Part shown: positions 17,570 through 26,279 of the stretch, one piece after another | Position numbering within the stretch: the first letter of the stretch is position 1 | Layout of the letters: every line of letters begins with the position of its first letter | Assembly (NCBI GenBank): GCA_014595895.1 | Contig: JABUKB010000001.1 | Coordinates: 1,798,001-1,862,000, forward strand | Direction of reading: 5' to 3' | Source: Lysinibacillus odysseyi | GTDB taxonomy: Bacteria; Bacillota; Bacilli; Bacillales_A; Planococcaceae | Length of the DNA: 64,000 nucleotides | The notes under the pieces: generated by a model | What the model was told of the DNA's origin: nothing | The model's input: the letters and a program-made list of their open reading frames with translations, nothing else | The model's database searches: none | Position numbers and translations under genes: made by a program

Positions 17570-19465
17570 TTAACGATTCAATAAGCTTCCTACATATCGT
17601 AATAATTCATTCGCTGACGTAGAATTATAGCCATGCTCATCGATCAATGTTGCCACGACTTCATTGATCTTTTTAAGCTGAGCCTCATCAGGTGTTTTCG
17701 ATGAAGTCGTAATTTTCACGACATCTTTTAAGTCCGCAAATAATTTCTTTTGAATAGCCTCACGCAATGCATCGTGAGAGTTATAATCAAAACGCTTCCC
17801 GTTTCTTGCAAAAGCTGATAATCGGATTAAAATTTCTTCACGGAATGCCTTTTTCGCGTTTTCAGAAATCCCGACCTGCTCTTCAATTGAGCGCATTAAT
17901 TTTTCGTCAGGATTCATTTCCTCACCTGTCAGTGGATCGCGTATTTTATTTTTATTGCAGAAGGCCTCTACATTATCCAGATAATTATTCAGCAATGTTT
18001 TTGCTGATTCTTCATATGAATACACAAATGCCTTTTGCACTTCATTTTTAGCAATCTCATCATATTCTTTTCTAGCAATAGCAATATAGTTCATATACTT
18101 TTCTTTGTCTTCCTGCGAAATCGAAGCATGCTGATCCAACCCATCCTTTAAAGCCCGTAAAACATCCAGTGCATTGATAGACGGCACTTCTTTGCGGATA
18201 ATGGCAGAAGACACCCGGTTAATTACATAACGCGGGTCAATGCCATGCATTCCCTCATTCGGATACTCTTTTTTCAGCTCTTCTAAATCTACCTGATTGA
18301 ATCCTTCTACACTTTCCCCATTGTATAATCGCATTTTTTTAATGAGGTCAACGCCATTTTTCTTTGGAACTTCTAATCTAGTTAATACGGAAAAAATAGC
18401 TGCTACTTTAAGAGCATGCGGTGCAATATGAACATGTGCCATATCACTCTCTTGTATCATTTTTTCGTAAATTTTTTCTTCTGCATTTACGATTAAATTA
18501 TACGGAATAGGCATAACGATAATTCTTGAATGTAAGGCCTCATTTTTCTTGTTTGATATAAATGTGCGATATTCCGTTTCGTTCGTGTGAGCCACAATCA
18601 ATTCATCTGCACTAATTAAAGCAAACCGGCCTGCTTTAAAATTACCTTCCTGCGTTAAGGACAGCAAATTCCATAAAAACTTTTCATCTAGTTTCAGCAT
18701 CTCCTGAAACTCCATCATCCCGCGGTTCGCCTTATTCAGCTCACCATCAAAACGATAAGCACGTGGATCGGATTCTGACCCATATTCCGCAATTGTAGAA
18801 AAGTCAATACTGCCCGTTAAATCGGCGATATCTTGTGATTTGGGATCTGAAGGAGTAAACGTCCCGATTCCCACTCGCTTGTCTTCTGAAAAGAAAATAC
18901 GCTCTACTAGCACTTTCTCAATCTGCCCATTGTATTCCTCTTCAAGACGCATAGCATTGAGTGGTGACAGACTACCTTCTACTCGTATCCCGTATTCTTC
19001 ATAGAAATCTTGGCGCAGATGCTGCGGAATCAAGTGAAGAGGGTCTTCATGCATCGGACATCCTTTGATAGCATAGACAGCCCCTTCATCCGTCCGCGAA
19101 TATTGTTCTAGCCCTCGCTTCAATAACGTAACGATTGTCGACTTTCCTCCACTAACTGGACCCATTAATAATAAGATTCTTTTGCGGACATCAAGTCTTT
19201 TCGCAGCAGGATGGAAATATTCTTCTACCAATCGCTCCAAAGCTGCTTCCAATCCGAAAATTTCTTTCCCGAAAAAGTTGTACATTTTATGCCCATCTCG
19301 CTCTTCAAGCCCACTGCTTTTAATCATATTATAAACGCGTGAATGGGCCGTTTGAGCAACTTCCGGTCTTTCTTTCACAATCTTTAAATAATCTGCAAAA
19401 TTGCCTTCCCACTTCAGCCTGTTTTCTTCTTCCCGATAACTCTTCATTTTTCTTAAAAAGTCGAT
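17570..19465 (-). CDS. prkA: PrkA AAA+/serine kinase-like sporulation protein, apparent AUC start
   Basis: A 631-residue protein with an N-terminal AAA+ fold (Walker A GPVSGGKST; later MPIPYNLIVNAEEKIYEKMI) and a C-terminal kinase-like region. PrkA is described as a Ser kinase or AAA protease acting in the mother cell upstream of sigma-K. The first ATG (19447) would drop six residues and lies 24 bases from the ribosome binding site. Six bases after GGAGGG comes ATC (19465-19463), and the peptide from there aligns residue for residue with the N-terminus of Bacillus PrkA, giving the same length of 631. A sigma-E-like promoter is upstream. Confidence 0.93.
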   Translation of the reverse strand: MDFLRKMKSYREEENRLKWEGNFADYLKIVKERPEVAQTAHSRVYNMIKSSGLEERDGHKMYNFFGKEIFGLEAALERLVEEYFHPAAKRLDVRKRILLLMGPVSGGKSTIVTLLKRGLEQYSRTDEGAVYAIKGCPMHEDPLHLIPQHLRQDFYEEYGIRVEGSLSPLNAMRLEEEYNGQIEKVLVERIFFSEDKRVGIGTFTPSDPKSQDIADLTGSIDFSTIAEYGSESDPRAYRFDGELNKANRGMMEFQEMLKLDEKFLWNLLSLTQEGNFKAGRFALISADELIVAHTNETEYRTFISNKKNEALHSRIIVMPIPYNLIVNAEEKIYEKMIQESDMAHVHIAPHALKVAAIFSVLTRLEVPKKNGVDLIKKMRLYNGESVEGFNQVDLEELKKEYPNEGMHGIDPRYVINRVSSAIIRKEVPSINALDVLRALKDGLDQHASISQEDKEKYMNYIAIARKEYDEIAKNEVQKAFVYSYEESAKTLLNNYLDNVEAFCNKNKIRDPLTGEEMNPDEKLMRSIEEQVGISENAKKAFREEILIRLSAFARNGKRFDYNSHDALREAIQKKLFADLKDVVKITTSSKTPDEAQLKKINEVVATLIDEHGYNSTSANELLRYVGSLLNR

Positions 19466-19497
19466 TGTCTTCCCTCCATCCGAGGCACGGTTTTTAC

Positions 19498-19526
19498 ATC
19501 ATATGAAGGGAGAGAGCTGATGATAC
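19498..19526 (-). promoter_or_regulatory. Sigma-E-like promoter of prkA
   Basis: On the minus strand GTATCAT (19526-19520) and CATATGAT (19505-19498) are 14 bases apart, near the sigma-E pattern (ATA element, 14-15 bases, CATACAAT-like). In Bacillus prkA is sigma-E dependent, which supports the reading. Confidence 0.4.
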
Positions 19527-19591
19527 CTATTGTTTTGTAATATCTAAGCGGACAACCATTAATTTTTACAGTCTGTAATCACTTAAGTTGC

Positions 19592-19843
19592 TTATGATTT
19601 AGGGCCGTCCTTATCTAAAATGGCACGGGCATCTAATGCTTTATTTAGCGTATGACTGTCGCTTTCTTCTTTTACTTTTTGATTCAATTCTTCAATAGGG
19701 ATCACATCTGCCATTTGCATATCTTCGTGTAAATCAAAGAGACTAATATGGTCGGATTCCACCCCATCCGGCTTATCTTTGGCCGCAAGCCCTTCGAACA
19801 TCTTCTTATCTGCAGGTACTTGAATGTTTTGATTGTTTTCCAT
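19592..19843 (-). CDS. Small acidic hypothetical protein
   Basis: An 83-residue, highly charged protein without Cys or membrane segment (contains DGVESDHISLFDLHEDMQMA). It has a good ribosome binding site (AAAAGGAG, ten bases before the ATG). I do not recognise it. It lies just upstream of prkA in the same orientation, with about 125 bases between, and may be part of the sporulation programme, but nothing in the sequence shows it. Confidence 0.55.
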   Translation of the reverse strand: MENNQNIQVPADKKMFEGLAAKDKPDGVESDHISLFDLHEDMQMADVIPIEELNQKVKEESDSHTLNKALDARAILDKDGPKS

Positions 19844-19932
19844 TTCTCTACACTCCTTTTACCTGTAGCATAACCGAAATATGAAATTCCATGAGCGGGA
19901 CAGAGAAAAGGCTGCTGTATCTTGTCATTATC

Positions 19933-20508
19933 CTATTCATAATTGTTAGGCAAGCGGTAGATTAACTGCACAACACCAGACGAAAATGTTTTTGTCTCGA
20001 TTAACTTTAAATGTAATCGTTCTTTAATATCTGTAAATAATGGCTTTCCTTCCCCTAAAACAACAGGATGAACCGACAATCTTAGCTCATCAACGAGTGC
20101 TAGGTTTAGAAATGTAGTAATTAAGCTTGCTCCTCCATATAACCAAATATCTTTTCCCGGCTCATTTTTTAGTTTAGCTATCTCTTCAGCAATACTATCA
20201 TTGATAAAAGTGACTTTATGATTCGTCTCTTTTTGGGTTTTAGAAAACACGTATTTCTCTTTACTATGCACTAAATCCCACATTTCCTTTTCTGCATTTG
20301 AATTTTCTGTTTCCGGTGTAAACTGGCCCCACATCTCATAACTTTTTCTTCCGTATAAAATGGTATCAATTTGATGTAAAAAATCAGTAAACCCCATTTC
20401 CTCATCCATAATACACCAGTCCACTTCTCCATTCTTCCCTTCAATAAAACCATCCAAAGTCACTGCCAAATCTAAAATGATTTTTCTAGCCTTTGCATTG
20501 TCAGCCAT
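19933..20508 (-). CDS. Dihydrofolate reductase-like (RibD C-terminal domain) protein
   Basis: A 191-residue protein of the RibD-C/DHFR superfamily (Bacillus YwjB/YyaP type). Features: RKIILDLAVTLDGFIEGKNG at the N-terminus, LYGRKSYEMWGQF, KDIWLYGGASLITTFLNLAL and DELRLSVHPVVLGEGKPLF. Such proteins bind NADPH and reduce unknown substrates; they are neither true folate reductases nor riboflavin enzymes when single-domain. GGATGG lies about ten bases before the ATG. Monocistronic and divergent from the MBL-fold gene. Confidence 0.85.
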   Translation of the reverse strand: MADNAKARKIILDLAVTLDGFIEGKNGEVDWCIMDEEMGFTDFLHQIDTILYGRKSYEMWGQFTPETENSNAEKEMWDLVHSKEKYVFSKTQKETNHKVTFINDSIAEEIAKLKNEPGKDIWLYGGASLITTFLNLALVDELRLSVHPVVLGEGKPLFTDIKERLHLKLIETKTFSSGVVQLIYRLPNNYE

Positions 20509-20648
20509 TCTTCTTCCATCCCTTCTTGCTCTTTCGTTTCCCTATCATCTCAAAATATGCTGATTTGGACAATCATCCTTCTCTATTTTTTCCTGAAATT
20601 GGTCTCCTGTAGTCAGACTTGCTTTCTTTCCATGAAGCGCTTTTGCTA

Positions 20649-20657
20649 TGTTATAAT
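20649..20657 (+). promoter_or_regulatory. Extended -10 element before the MBL-fold gene
   Basis: TGTTATAAT at 20649-20657 has an exact TATAAT with the TG extension. The -35 region is poor, as often with extended -10 promoters. About 90 bases before the gene start. Confidence 0.4.
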
Positions 20658-20749
20658 GGCATACGCACTTTTGATGAGGGTCCACGTTTTAAAATCTCCC
20701 TCCAACAGTAAAGTCTGTCAAACAAACATGGTTAAGGAGAGAAATTGTT

Positions 20750-21604
20750 ATGCATTCAATAGAACAAATCGGTTCGCGTTTTTGGTACATCTCACCGATT
20801 TCAGAAACCGACCGTCCCATACTTGGCATGGTAGTAGGTCAAAATAAAACACTAATGATCGATGCTGGGAACTCAGAGGATCATGCCCAGTATTTTTTAG
20901 CTGAACTGCAAAAAAGAAACGTCGATTACCCAGATATCGTTGTCCTGACACACTCCCATTGGGATCATATTTTCGGACTCCCTGCTCTTACTAAAGCTGT
21001 ATCCATTTCTACCGCAAAAACAAAGGATGAAATGATAAAATTACAGCCTCTTTCCTGGTCAGATCAAGCGATTGATGCACGTGTCCAAGAAGGCACGGAA
21101 ATCGAATTTTGCGCCACAGCGATCAAAAAAGAATTTACAGATCACCGCGACATGAAAGTTTTACTTCCTGACATCACATTTGAAAACCGTCTGGAAATTG
21201 ATTTGGGAGGCGTGACATGTGTCATCCAGCACGTAGGAGGAAGCCATGCAGCAGATTCTGCGATTGTTTACGTCAAGGAAGAAAAGATTCTATTTTTAGG
21301 AGACGTTATGTATTGCAAAATGTATGCTGAAAAGTGGCATTACAAAATCGATGAGACAATGCAGCTACTTGATATTATCGAATCATTCGATGTAGAAACC
21401 TATATCTTGTCGCATTCAAAAGCCTTTACGAAAGAAGAATTCAAGCAAGACATCGCGATGTTTAGAGCGATTGCTGCGTGCACAGAAAGCTGCAAAGGCG
21501 ATGAACAAAAAGTAAAGAAAACATATCAACTGCATACTGGAAAAGAATTAGACGAATATGAGCTGGAAGTAATTGAACAGTTTGTAAACGGATATGAACG
21601 TTGA
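20750..21604 (+). CDS. MBL-fold metallo-hydrolase
   Basis: A 284-residue metallo-beta-lactamase-fold protein. Metal motifs: THSHWDH (residues about 66-72), GGSHAADS with the third His, LGDVMY with the bridging Asp, and SHSKAF with the last His. The N-terminal GQNKTLMIDAGNS strand is typical. The substrate is unknown; the family contains thioesterases, lactonases and phosphodiesterases. Ribosome binding site AAGGAG eight bases before the ATG. Ends with a strong terminator shared with the convergent repeat-protein gene. Confidence 0.85.
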   Translation: MHSIEQIGSRFWYISPISETDRPILGMVVGQNKTLMIDAGNSEDHAQYFLAELQKRNVDYPDIVVLTHSHWDHIFGLPALTKAVSISTAKTKDEMIKLQPLSWSDQAIDARVQEGTEIEFCATAIKKEFTDHRDMKVLLPDITFENRLEIDLGGVTCVIQHVGGSHAADSAIVYVKEEKILFLGDVMYCKMYAEKWHYKIDETMQLLDIIESFDVETYILSHSKAFTKEEFKQDIAMFRAIAACTESCKGDEQKVKKTYQLHTGKELDEYELEVIEQFVNGYER

Positions 21605-21620
21605 TTTATATCGCAAATCA

Positions 21621-21661
21621 AAAAGACATGGGAAATAGAGTCATTTCCCATGTCTTTTCTT
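21621..21661. terminator. Bidirectional terminator
   Basis: Sixteen-base stem with arms AAAAGACATGGGAAAT (21621-21636) and its complement (21643-21658), with A and T runs on both sides, between convergent genes. Confidence 0.88.
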
Positions 21662-21678
21662 TATGGACAGGCAGTAAA

Positions 21679-22122
21679 CTAGAAGAAACATGAATAGGCA
21701 GCAATGGCTGAAGAAGGGAAAGAAGCAAACGTATAGTTCGGCCAAATAATGCCTGTCGTTGCCCCTACTACGCTTGAAGAGAATACAAACATTAAAAATA
21801 GCTGTCCATTTCGTAAAAGTATAATTGTCCATCTACCATCACAGCCAGCTGCAAACGTCGTGATGCCTCCCGGCTGTAGCAGACTTCGTGCCTGTAATGG
21901 ATTTTGAGTTAAAGTTTGGAATCGAGTAATCGCTTGTCGAGACGGAGGTGGAGGATTTCTCGAACCTCTGGGTCTATTCGATCTACCGCCCGGCTGTCCT
22001 GGGAATCCCCCTGGAACTCCGCCCGGGAAGCCACCTGGAACTCCACCTGGGAACCCGCCAGGAAATCCTCCTGGCCCCCCGCCTGGGAAACCACCAGGAA
22101 ATCCTCCTGGAAAATAAGACAT
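21679..22122 (-). CDS. Phe-Pro-Gly-Gly repeat protein, probable spore-surface protein
   Basis: A 147-residue protein. Residues 4-47 are nearly pure tandem FPGG/VPGG units, followed by a basic linker rich in Arg, Asn and Pro. A globular-looking C-terminal domain contains ITRFQTLTQNPLQARSL, PGGITTFAAGCDGRWTIILL and a hydrophobic tail. Low-complexity Gly-Pro repeats are common in spore coat and exosporium proteins. A sigma-K-type promoter lies directly upstream (22151-22178), and GAAGGAGCG precedes the ATG. I do not recognise the C-terminal domain. Function inferred only: a late mother-cell structural protein. Confidence 0.7.
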   Translation of the reverse strand: MSYFPGGFPGGFPGGGPGGFPGGFPGGVPGGFPGGVPGGFPGQPGGRSNRPRGSRNPPPPSRQAITRFQTLTQNPLQARSLLQPGGITTFAAGCDGRWTIILLRNGQLFLMFVFSSSVVGATTGIIWPNYTFASFPSSAIAAYSCFF

Positions 22123-22150
22123 TTTATCGCTCCTTCTTTTTGGGATATAG

Positions 22151-22178
22151 TAATTTATGAGTAAGGAAGAAAGAGAGT
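22151..22178 (-). promoter_or_regulatory. Sigma-K-type promoter of the FPGG protein gene
   Basis: On the minus strand CATAAATTA (22159-22151) fits CATANNNTA exactly, with AC (22178-22177) 17 bases upstream. The start of transcription would fall about 20 bases before the ATG. Confidence 0.65.
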
Positions 22179-22426
22179 TAGATGAATGCCCTAGGAATGG
22201 AATAAATAGTGGTCTTCCTTATTCGCTTGAGAAGAGAGAGAACAGATATAATGCTAGATCATGCCACTCTCCTGTATGTTGCCGCTCTTTCTCTGGAAGA
22301 ATAACCACTTCTCCGTTAATAGCTTCCCTATGTGAAATGCAATGGCTTCTTTTTCACTATCGGAATAATAAAATATAACGTTTCCCATTTTACTTAGACG
22401 ATTCTGTATCAAATGTATGACAGTTT
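22179..22426. other. Divergent intergenic region
   Basis: The stretch between the FPGG gene and the ferritin-like gene holds two promoter elements at its ends and no gene I can support. Short open frames exist on both strands but lack ribosome binding sites and family likeness. Confidence 0.4.
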
Positions 22427-22435
22427 CATAACTTA
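22427..22435 (+). promoter_or_regulatory. Possible sigma-K -10 element before the ferritin-like gene
   Basis: CATAACTTA fits CATANNNTA and lies just before the ribosome binding site, but no AC occurs at 16-17 bases upstream, so support is partial. Confidence 0.3.
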
Positions 22436-22460
22436 GTAAAAGAAAAGGAGGAATTGTGAT

Positions 22461-22892
22461 TTGCCTAATTTTCCAAATCAAACCTCAACTTATTCAGACT
22501 TGCTTGCTGATTTAACCAAAACCATTAACAGTGAATTTACTGCAATTCGTTGCTATGAACAGTTAGCCTCGATTGCTCCCAGTCAAGAAGCGAAGAACCG
22601 CATCCTTGAAATAAGAAAAGATGAAATGAGACATTTCCGCATGTTTTCAAATATTTATTTCTCGCTCACTGGCATGCCCCCTGCGCCGCAACTAGCTGAA
22701 CAATGTCCTGCTGACTTTGCAAGCGGATTAATTAGCTCCTTTCATGATGAACAACAAGCGGTTGATTTTTATCATGAAGTTGCAAGAAATTATCCTTTAG
22801 TAAGAGAGGCGTATAATCAAGCAGCTGCAGATGAACAAAATCATGCTGTATGGTTTTTATTTTTTATCATTTCTAGCAGCTCATTGCATTAA
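22461..22892 (+). CDS. Ferritin-like domain protein
   Basis: A 143-residue four-helix protein related to the N-terminal domain of the gene at 40066. Di-iron-type positions are visible: NSEFTAIRCYEQLA in helix A, KDEMRHFRMF in helix B, FHDEQQAVDFYHEVA in helix C and AAADEQNHAVWFL in helix D, giving a Glu, Asp-Glu-x2-His, Glu, Asp-Glu-x2-His pattern. TTG 22461 follows GGAGG by nine bases. The last residues (FFIISSSSLH) look irregular and may reflect a slightly altered 3' end. Possible spore-associated oxidase or iron-binding protein; role not known. Confidence 0.75.
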   Translation: MPNFPNQTSTYSDLLADLTKTINSEFTAIRCYEQLASIAPSQEAKNRILEIRKDEMRHFRMFSNIYFSLTGMPPAPQLAEQCPADFASGLISSFHDEQQAVDFYHEVARNYPLVREAYNQAAADEQNHAVWFLFFIISSSSLH

Positions 22893-22910
22893 CTCTCATT
22901 CATCAAATCT

Positions 22911-22946
22911 AAAAAAAAGCGGGTGACTCATCACTTATGAGCCACC
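22911..22946 (-). terminator. Terminator of the phosphodiesterase gene
   Basis: Stem GGGTGGCTCATA with TATGAGTCACCC-type partner (one mismatch) and eight T on the minus strand; the stem overlaps the stop codon at 22935. Confidence 0.75.
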
Positions 22947-24500
22947 CACCAATTGAAGAATCCAGTCTTTTATATCAACCAATCGATGATATGGAGGAGA
23001 TTCATCCGTCCCTGCAACAATTAACGGGACAACCGAATCAACTTTGTGAAGGGAACCATGCGCTCCTCCTCCCGCATGATCATGGCTATGTTCCTCAATA
23101 AATTCAAAAGAAGGCTTGGCATCCACAATAATAAATCGTCCCTCTTGTGAATGAAGCGCCCCGTACAGCCTTGCCAGGGCATCCGGATAATTTTGATATT
23201 GAATGTGCCTCTCCTCATTCACCATCAAATCTAAAGCCGAAACATCACCGTCAATATTCCACGATTGCTTATAGTCATCCACATATGGACCAGTTGGGGA
23301 AAATAGAAATAGCTCGTCACTTTCCGGACTGACTACATAGTTCGTTTGCCCGTCTTTCCAGGCGATAAAGCCAATGCGCTCATCTTCTTTTAAAATGTCT
23401 ACAATTTTTTCTACATCCACTTGCTTATCATTCACATTAATATATGCCATGCGCTCATTCACAGCAATGGCAAGTTGGGCATCTGTTTGATTGCCTTCCC
23501 AAAAAGTATAATCCTTCAATAAATCATTTAAATCGATTAAAGCTGTTTTCTTCTGTTCTTTTACGAGTGATTGACCGCTATCCCCTAATACAATCCACGT
23601 GACTTCTTGGATTGCTTGCTCCCAAGATGAGTAGTTATTCAAAATCTGCTGTAATCCTTCATCCGCTTTTTCAATCCCTTTGAGATCATCCGGACCGTAC
23701 TTGTGGATCCTGGCATCGGCATCAGGCAGGTACGCAAGTATAAAGGCTGGTAACTTCTTTTGTTTAATTAAATAACTTAATTCGTTTACCGTGAAATCGT
23801 TATTAACTCCCATACGGTCCCAAGCAAACTTATGACGATCATTTTCTGGATTATATTGAGATAATGCACCAAGTGAAAGGAGTGTCGGTCCATTCATTTC
23901 GATTTCTTTCGGTAAAAGGCCTGTCATGGAAAGAAGTGTGGGAACATTGAATTGGTGCGGCACACTTCCGCGGTATAAGAGACCATTCACCGAAGCAGAG
24001 GGAAGCTGACGATTCGCCAGCTCCTCATAAATCGTTTGCACCTCTTTACTTAAATGGTTTTTGTTCAGATGAATCACACTATCACGTGCAACATTTTTCA
24101 CGCCATTATTCCATATTTCGCCGATGCCGCTGCCGTAACTGATCATTCGATTTTCATCTTCCTTAAACCAAATCAATCCCGGCACTTTATGCTGATTGGG
24201 GTACGTACCCGTTATGATTGTGCTATCGATGGCGACAGACATCGTTGGATAGGAACTAATCATCTCGGGATACCATTTCCCATTGTTTATTAAAAATGAA
24301 AATGCGGGAGCTTTCCCTTCTTTCATTAATTTTTGCAGCGGTTCACTCATTAATGAATCAACGGCAATCAAAATAACTGGTTTCGTGGTTGTATCGGACG
24401 CTATATCATTTAGTTTTTTTGTCGGTGACATGGAAATCCCCAATACTATTCCAGCGCAAACAACAAGCAAAATGACAAAACTTATTAGGATTTTTCCCAT
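22935..24500 (-). CDS. Membrane-anchored alkaline phosphatase-superfamily phosphodiesterase
   Basis: A 521-residue protein with an N-terminal membrane anchor (ILISFVILLVVCAGIVLGIS), so the catalytic domain is extracellular. It belongs to the nucleotide pyrophosphatase/phosphodiesterase group: metal Asp in VILIAVDSLMSE, likely nucleophile Thr in SSYPTMSVAIDSTIITGTYP, metal cluster in YLPDADARIHKYGPD and a late HDHAGGGAHGS. The segment that normally reads Asp-His-Gly is GDSGQS here, so one usual metal His is replaced. ATG 24500 is eight bases after GGGTGA; GTG 24512 is the alternative. The substrate could be a nucleotide, phospholipid or wall polymer. Monocistronic. Confidence 0.8.
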   Translation of the reverse strand: MGKILISFVILLVVCAGIVLGISMSPTKKLNDIASDTTTKPVILIAVDSLMSEPLQKLMKEGKAPAFSFLINNGKWYPEMISSYPTMSVAIDSTIITGTYPNQHKVPGLIWFKEDENRMISYGSGIGEIWNNGVKNVARDSVIHLNKNHLSKEVQTIYEELANRQLPSASVNGLLYRGSVPHQFNVPTLLSMTGLLPKEIEMNGPTLLSLGALSQYNPENDRHKFAWDRMGVNNDFTVNELSYLIKQKKLPAFILAYLPDADARIHKYGPDDLKGIEKADEGLQQILNNYSSWEQAIQEVTWIVLGDSGQSLVKEQKKTALIDLNDLLKDYTFWEGNQTDAQLAIAVNERMAYINVNDKQVDVEKIVDILKEDERIGFIAWKDGQTNYVVSPESDELFLFSPTGPYVDDYKQSWNIDGDVSALDLMVNEERHIQYQNYPDALARLYGALHSQEGRFIIVDAKPSFEFIEEHSHDHAGGGAHGSLHKVDSVVPLIVAGTDESPPYHRLVDIKDWILQLVGGS

Positions 24501-24607
24501 CAAAACAGTCACCCATTCTTAAATTGATTTGCATTAGTATGGGAATAAATAATAAATACATGCTTGCCGCCTGAAGAAATCTTATTTGAGATAGTTACCC
24601 TCAAAAT

Positions 24608-24655
24608 AAAAGAGCGATCCAATAAGTGAAAAACTTAATGGATTGCTCTTTTTTC
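24608..24655 (-). terminator. Terminator of the 88-residue protein gene
   Basis: Long stem with arms AAAAGAGCGATCCA and TGGATTGCTCTTTT (one wobble) and extra TAAGT/ACTTA pairing near the loop, flanked by T on both strands. Confidence 0.8.
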
Positions 24656-24708
24656 TGGATACCTATTTGCTAATTAGTTTATGAAAGCCCTCAGCAATAG
24701 TCAGTGGA

Positions 24709-24975
24709 TTAATTATTTTGAAACGGAATAGTCAACGTTCCTGTTTCGCGCTGACCATCAGCTGTTGCCGGGAATTCGAAAATATAGGTGATTTGCAATG
24801 TGGATTCCTGCTTCACATAAAAGTTACAGGTATGCAAGTTTTGCAGGAAGTATTTAATATCCTGCATGGCAAGTAACTCACCCGTTTCCTCATAGTGCGC
24901 AAGCGCTTGTTCAAAATAGGCTGTAATTAATTTTAAATCTTCCTCATTCGCTACGCGGATAAAGTTATTATTCAT
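24709..24975 (-). CDS. Small hypothetical protein
   Basis: An 88-residue cytosolic protein with a helical first half (EEDLKLITAYFEQALAHYEE) and a beta-rich second half (FYVKQESTLQITYIFEF). It has a single Cys. Not recognised. AAGGAG nine bases before the ATG and a strong terminator support it as a real single gene. Confidence 0.6.
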   Translation of the reverse strand: MNNNFIRVANEEDLKLITAYFEQALAHYEETGELLAMQDIKYFLQNLHTCNFYVKQESTLQITYIFEFPATADGQRETGTLTIPFQNN

Positions 24976-25121
24976 AAACGAAAACTCCTTACATTTATTA
25001 CTACAATTATAGCATAAATGTTTTCGTGCTAGGGAAAGACAAGAACAGCAAGCGAAGTGTGCGAATTCCTAAAAGCTTTCTGTCGTTTCACATAAGAAAA
25101 AACGCACTGATTTGCCGGTAT

Positions 25122-25967
25122 TTATTCTACATATCTACCGTGATCAGGGATCGCTATACGATCAAATTCACGTGCCAATTTTTGCAGATTTTCCGTTAGT
25201 TCTTCTCCAACCATTGGTAATCCATGTCCTGTTACCGCTACAGTCGGGTTTAATTTTTCTAATGTTTTGACAGAATTCCAAGATGCTTGCCAGTCCGGAG
25301 TTAAGTATCTCGGTGGTCCACTGATTTCCTTTTCTTGTGTGAGTACTTTATAAAGCGTTTCCTGTTTTACCGTAACGAATGCATCTCCCACTATTAAAGC
25401 TCCATCTGTATCTCTAAACAGGGATACGTGACCTGGTGTATGCCCCGGTGTATGAATCCAGCGGAAACCTGCCATATGCGGAACACTGCCATCAGCGGGA
25501 AGAGCTTGTACATGGTTTCCCAGGTTAATAGGCTCATTTGGGAACATCGGAGACATTTTGGCGACCATACCGCCTTCCACAGTCGGGTCCGGTTCTGGAT
25601 AGCTTTGTTGACCAGTTAAAAAAGGCATTTCCAATGGATGTGCAAAGACAGGAACTTCCCAATGTTTTATTAATTCGATAATCGCTCCAACATGATCAAA
25701 ATGGCCATGTGTTAAAATAATTGCTTTCGGACGGCTATTGGCTCCAAAACGTTCTTCCGCCACTGTAATAATTTCATCCGCAGAACCGGGCATTCCTGCA
25801 TCTACTAAGACAAATTCATTTTTAGCAGGGTCCCCGAAGAGCGCAATATTCACAATCTGAATTGTATGTTGGTATAAATCCGGCAATACTTCTATTCCCA
25901 TTCCGCTTCCAATAGAAGTTGCTGGAATATATTTATAATCACTACCGTAGTTCATATCTCTTTGCAT
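25122..25967 (-). CDS. MBL-fold metallo-hydrolase (glyoxalase II/lactonase-like)
   Basis: A 281-residue metallo-beta-lactamase-fold enzyme. Metal motifs: THGHFDH, HTPGHTPGHVSLF, VGDAFVTV and GHGLPM near the C-terminus. The layout matches quorum-quenching lactonase and YqjP/YqgX-like groups, but the substrate cannot be assigned. ATG 25967 is chosen because AGAAGG lies seven bases before it; TTG 25988 is in frame but poorly placed. Single-gene unit. Confidence 0.85.
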   Translation of the reverse strand: MQRDMNYGSDYKYIPATSIGSGMGIEVLPDLYQHTIQIVNIALFGDPAKNEFVLVDAGMPGSADEIITVAEERFGANSRPKAIILTHGHFDHVGAIIELIKHWEVPVFAHPLEMPFLTGQQSYPEPDPTVEGGMVAKMSPMFPNEPINLGNHVQALPADGSVPHMAGFRWIHTPGHTPGHVSLFRDTDGALIVGDAFVTVKQETLYKVLTQEKEISGPPRYLTPDWQASWNSVKTLEKLNPTVAVTGHGLPMVGEELTENLQKLAREFDRIAIPDHGRYVE

Positions 25968-26060
25968 TGTAAAACCTTCTTTCTTCAAGTTTTGAGACGC
26001 CTGTAGTATTTGTTATTTTCCAAGTAGCAATACATAAGGAAACTGAAACGCTTGGTCCAT

Positions 26061-26279
26061 TTACTCATTTACCGGTAGCATCTTCGTTTCCTTTTGCGAA
26101 TTAAATACAACATGTGAGACCTCTCGCTTTCTTAACTCACGTGAGAATGTACTTGGAACGACAATATTTTCTTTTGCCTCTAGCTCCTTTATAGCTGCTA
26201 TCCGTTGATTTTGATGCATGGTATTCCTTGTAATCATTGTCGCTACCATTTCTATATAAGCTAGCTCAACTGTTTCCAT
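26061..26279 (-). CDS. Small hypothetical protein
   Basis: A 72-residue protein starting METVELAYIEMVATMI, with a helical N-terminus and a basic second half. ATG 26279 follows AAGGA by eight bases. Not recognised, and no clear neighbours in an operon. Confidence 0.5.
   Translation of the reverse strand: METVELAYIEMVATMITRNTMHQNQRIAAIKELEAKENIVVPSTFSRELRKREVSHVVFNSQKETKMLPVNE

Noticed and set aside
22157-22378. Plus-strand frame of 73 codons between the FPGG and ferritin-like genes
   Set aside because: It starts inside the sigma-K promoter, has no good ribosome binding site and no family likeness.
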